DNA of 64,000 nt. It comes from an uncultured Bacteroidota bacterium. Its GTDB lineage: Bacteria > Bacteroidota > Bacteroidia > Bacteroidales > WCHB1-69. Location of the stretch: positions 68,536 through 132,535 of the forward strand of contig CADADB010000007.1 of NCBI GenBank assembly GCA_902786595.1, written 5' to 3'. The translations under genes and the position numbers were made by a program. The notes beneath the pieces were generated by a model. The model made no database searches and had not been told where the DNA came from. It saw only the letters and a program-made list of their open reading frames with translations. The stretch's first letter is position 1. Every line of letters begins with the position of its first letter. Positions 61,719 through 64,000 of this stretch are shown in pieces.

Positions 61719-63446
61719 ATGGCAAAAGATTTAACTCAGATGTATATCGATTCCTGGTTGAACGGGGACTTCGATAATGACACGAAAAAAGAGATTAAAA
61801 GAATGCAGGCGGAGGATCCGGCGGCGTTGTCGGACGCCTTTTACAGAACCCTGGAATTCGGCACTGGCGGTATGCGCGGCATCTTAGGCGTCGGCACCAA
61901 TCGCATGAACAAATACACCGTCGGCTTTGCCACCCAGGGATTGGCCAACTATCTGATCAAGTGCTGCAAGCAGAACATCAAAGTGGCCATCTCTTTTGAT
62001 TCTCGCAACTTCAGCACGGAGTTCGCATCCATTTCCGCCAACATATTGGCTGCCAATGGCATACAGGTTTTCCTATTCGATTCCCTGCGACCCACTCCGG
62101 AACTTTCGTTCGCCGTGCGTCATCTGCAGTGCAACGCAGGCATCATGATTACCGCCTCCCATAATCCCAAAGAGTATAACGGATACAAAGTTTATTGGAA
62201 CGACGGCGGACAGCTTGTGCCCCCGCACGACAAAAACGTCATCAACGAGGTCAACAAGATCAAATCCGTGGATCAGGTGAAATGGGACGGTCATCCCGAA
62301 CTTATCCGCATGATCGGCAAAGACATCGACAACGTCTATCTCACTTTGATCAAACGGCTCACCTTGAATCCGGAAACGGTGGCGGAAGCTAAAGACCTCT
62401 GCATCGTCTATACGCCACTGCATGGAACCGGCATTTCCGTGGTGCCACAAGCCCTCGCCGATTTCGGTTTCAAAAACGTGCATATCGTAGAGGAACAAGC
62501 CGTCACCGACGGAAACTTCCCCACCGTGAAATCCCCCAACCCTGAAGAGCATGCCGCTCTTGAACTCGCTATTGCCAAAGCCAAGAAGGTGAAGGCCGAC
62601 ATCGTACTGGCCACCGACCCCGACGCCGACCGCGTGGGCATCGCCGTCCGCGGCAAAAATGGTGACTACCAACTGTTCAACGGCAACCAAACCGCCACCC
62701 TGCTGTTTCACTACGTGCTCTCCCAGACCAATATAAACCCGCTGAGCAACAACTACTTCTTGGTGAAAACCATCGTCACCACCGACCTCATCAACCAAAT
62801 CGCCACTGACTACAATGTGGAGTGTTTTGACGTGCTGACCGGTTTCAAATACATCGCCGAGAAAATCCGCGAATTTGAAGGCGAGAAAAAGTTCATGGTC
62901 GGCGGCGAGGAAAGCTACGGCTATCTTGTCAGCGATTTTGTCCGCGACAAAGACGCCGTTTCCGCTTGCTGTCTGATTGCCGAAATGGCCGCTTACTACA
63001 AGACCGTTTACCACAAGTCCTTAATCGACCAACTGGAAACGCTTTATCGCCAGTACCAGTATTTTAAGGAAGATATGGTTTCCCTGACCGAGCCGGGTGA
63101 AGCGGGGATGCAGGCCATCCAGCAGCGCATGGCCGACTTGCGCGAAAAAGCCCCCAAAACTTTGGGCGGCAAACATGTCCTCAAAATCTATGACTATAAA
63201 ACTCAACACAGCTATAATACCGTGAGTAAAACCAGTGAACGCATCGAGTTGCCTGTGTCCAACGTACTGCAATTCGTCACCGAAGACGGCAGCAAAGTCA
63301 CCGTTCGCCCCTCTGGCACCGAACCTAAGATCAAGTTCTACTTCAGTGTCTGCGAGAATATTCTTCCGGAACAAACCCTCGAGGAGGTGGACAGCATTCT
63401 GAAGGAACGCATCGCGGGATTAAAGAAGGATTTGGGACTTTGTTAA
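61719..63446 (+). CDS. Phosphoglucomutase/phosphomannomutase (phospho-sugar mutase)
   Basis: 575 residues, four-domain alpha-D-phosphohexomutase. LEFGTGGMRGILGVGTNRMN lies at the N terminus, the phosphoserine loop in ITASHNPKEYNGYKVYW (Ser near residue 145), the Mg2+-binding DPDADRVGIAV loop (near 305), the sugar-specificity segment GGEESYGYLVSDF (GEESYG, near 392) and the phosphate-binding RPSGTEPKIKFY near the C terminus. Interconverts hexose 1- and 6-phosphates, feeding glycogen and cell-envelope sugar nucleotides. The length and GEESYG form fit the PgcA-type long family. Its final stop is in a heptamer array. Confidence 0.94.
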   Translation: MAKDLTQMYIDSWLNGDFDNDTKKEIKRMQAEDPAALSDAFYRTLEFGTGGMRGILGVGTNRMNKYTVGFATQGLANYLIKCCKQNIKVAISFDSRNFSTEFASISANILAANGIQVFLFDSLRPTPELSFAVRHLQCNAGIMITASHNPKEYNGYKVYWNDGGQLVPPHDKNVINEVNKIKSVDQVKWDGHPELIRMIGKDIDNVYLTLIKRLTLNPETVAEAKDLCIVYTPLHGTGISVVPQALADFGFKNVHIVEEQAVTDGNFPTVKSPNPEEHAALELAIAKAKKVKADIVLATDPDADRVGIAVRGKNGDYQLFNGNQTATLLFHYVLSQTNINPLSNNYFLVKTIVTTDLINQIATDYNVECFDVLTGFKYIAEKIREFEGEKKFMVGGEESYGYLVSDFVRDKDAVSACCLIAEMAAYYKTVYHKSLIDQLETLYRQYQYFKEDMVSLTEPGEAGMQAIQQRMADLREKAPKTLGGKHVLKIYDYKTQHSYNTVSKTSERIELPVSNVLQFVTEDGSKVTVRPSGTEPKIKFYFSVCENILPEQTLEEVDSILKERIAGLKKDLGLC

Positions 63447-63478
63447 TGATGAATGATGAATGTTGAATAATTTGATAA
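63444..63478 (+). repeat. Heptanucleotide array GAATGAT, 5 units
   Basis: TAATGAT, GAATGAT, GAATGTT, GAATAAT, TTGATAA. The first unit begins with the TAA stop of the mutase. It leads up to the palindrome at 63481. Confidence 0.75.
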
Positions 63479-63480
63479 AT

Positions 63481-63508
63481 GTAGAGACGCAATGCATTGC
63501 GTCTCTAC
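63481..63508 (+). repeat. 28-bp palindromic repeat, copy 4
   Basis: A perfect palindrome with arms GTAGAGACG/CGTCTCTAC and centre CAATGCATTG. Confidence 0.9.
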
Positions 63509-63517
63509 CTATCAAAA

Positions 63518-63545
63518 CTCACAATTCACCAATCACTAATCACAA
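63518..63545 (+). repeat. Heptanucleotide array ATCACTA, 4 units
   Basis: CTCACAA, TTCACCA, ATCACTA, ATCACAA, eight bases before the next start codon. With the palindrome it repeats the arrangement seen at 34178-34260. Confidence 0.75.
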
Positions 63546-63553
63546 AAGAGTCA

Positions 63554-64000
63554 ATGAACATCACCGAAGAAGACATCAGGAGAATTGTGCGCGAGGAAAT
63601 TGAAGCGTATTTCCGGCGGCAAGTGCAGGACAGGAACGTCGTGGCCGAGCCGCAAGGGGAATATAATGCCGTCCGCGATGCGGAAGATGACCTGTACAAG
63701 CGGGCGATGGCAGCAATGGATGCCACGCTCGGCGAGCAAGAGAATCCGAAGGTCGGGATTTTCTGGTACTCGCCACAACTTCAGGATGTGTTCGGGGTGG
63801 TGGCCATTGACGCTGCTACAGCTCCCAAAAGCGGTCACAGCGGACTGCGCACTTGCAAGGAACTACACAAGTACATCTGGAAAAAGCAGTTCAACTACGA
63901 CAAAGCGCACAATATCAGCAGCCCGTTCCATGGTGATTACAAATACACCCCTCGCGGAAGTGTTTTCTATGACGACGAACTCGACGAATACCACGTGATG
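63554..64000 (+). CDS. Unrecognised conserved-looking protein, 3' end outside window
   Basis: An ATG at 63554 opens a frame that runs without a stop to the right edge (149 codons). The protein begins NITEEDIRRIVREEIEAYFR, an amphipathic helix, then a charged helix (DDLYKRAMAAMDATLG) and a strand-rich region KVGIFWYSPQLQDVFGVVAID, followed by a basic segment ending in GDYKYTPRGSVFYDDE. No signal peptide or membrane helix is visible. I cannot name a family. Codon use and ribosome-binding context look ordinary, so it is probably a real gene. Confidence 0.75.
   Translation, partial: MNITEEDIRRIVREEIEAYFRRQVQDRNVVAEPQGEYNAVRDAEDDLYKRAMAAMDATLGEQENPKVGIFWYSPQLQDVFGVVAIDAATAPKSGHSGLRTCKELHKYIWKKQFNYDKAHNISSPFHGDYKYTPRGSVFYDDELDEYHVM

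Overview
The window looks like chromosome from a member of the Bacteroidota, probably Bacteroidales. Pointers seen directly are: many TAnnTTTG promoter elements (the Bacteroidota -7 box); a secreted multidomain protein ending in a type IX secretion sorting domain; a lipoprotein BamA/TamA-like barrel (TamL type); a GH97 alpha-glucosidase; an S46 dipeptidyl-peptidase; and paired DUF4230 proteins and a DUF6913-like protein typical of the phylum. I see no phage, plasmid, transposase, CRISPR, rRNA or tRNA gene.

Layout. 1-9.4 kb: envelope and secreted proteins (a barrel-like protein cut by the left edge, an Ig-like lipoprotein, a small barrel, a beta-helix protein), a GT39-like membrane protein and the GH97 enzyme. 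9.5-15.1 kb: two DUF4230 proteins, a TerC-type membrane protein, a thioredoxin-fold protein and the bifunctional NAD(P)HX repair enzyme Nnr. 15.4-18.5 kb: the T9SS cargo. 18.7-23.1 kb: a glycogen operon (debranching enzyme, glycogen synthase-like GT, GH57), then Maf. 23.9-29.9 kb, minus strand: iorA-iorB-mreC-mreD-tamL. 30.2-42.6 kb: a FecCD-type permease, a barrel, a His-rich Zn/Cd-type P-ATPase with a Fur/Zur-family regulator, dapA and a DUF6913-like gene, clpC, kdsC, a TerB/DnaJ protein, then a sigma-54 response regulator and histidine kinase. 42.7-51.5 kb: an export locus of TolC, HlyD-type adaptor, FtsX-like permease, ABC ATPase and a second permease. 51.5-64 kb: a PlsC acyltransferase, a DPP11-like peptidase, an acyltransferase-3 protein, an AtoE-type short-chain fatty acid transporter, a porin, a YjiH-like membrane protein, a ROK protein, a phosphohexomutase and an unknown gene cut by the right edge.

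The most interesting material lies between and across genes. (a) The sigma-54 regulator/kinase pair sits before the export locus, and two promoters there (before tolC and before the first permease) share arrays of TGTAAR/YTTACA half-sites at exact 11-bp spacing, placed the same distance upstream of a -24-type element. (b) Two 156-bp intergenic elements inside the ABC operon fold into matching hairpins with compensatory base changes. (c) Many gaps are filled by degenerate 7-bp tandem repeats, sometimes running exactly from one gene's stop codon to the next gene's start codon and supplying C-terminal codons and stops. They resemble the heptanucleotide STRR repeats of cyanobacteria. (d) A 28-bp palindrome family (arms GTAGAGACG/CGTCTCTAC) occurs four times, once in frame inside the GH97 gene. 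(e) A two-hairpin element with a conserved ATGTTAACC linker occurs twice. (f) Two GCAAC-N3-GTTGC palindromes overlap the P-ATPase promoter and are candidate operators for the adjacent Fur-family regulator.

Limits: functions are read from motifs and remembered family features without database searches, and all regulatory and RNA claims are sequence-pattern inferences.
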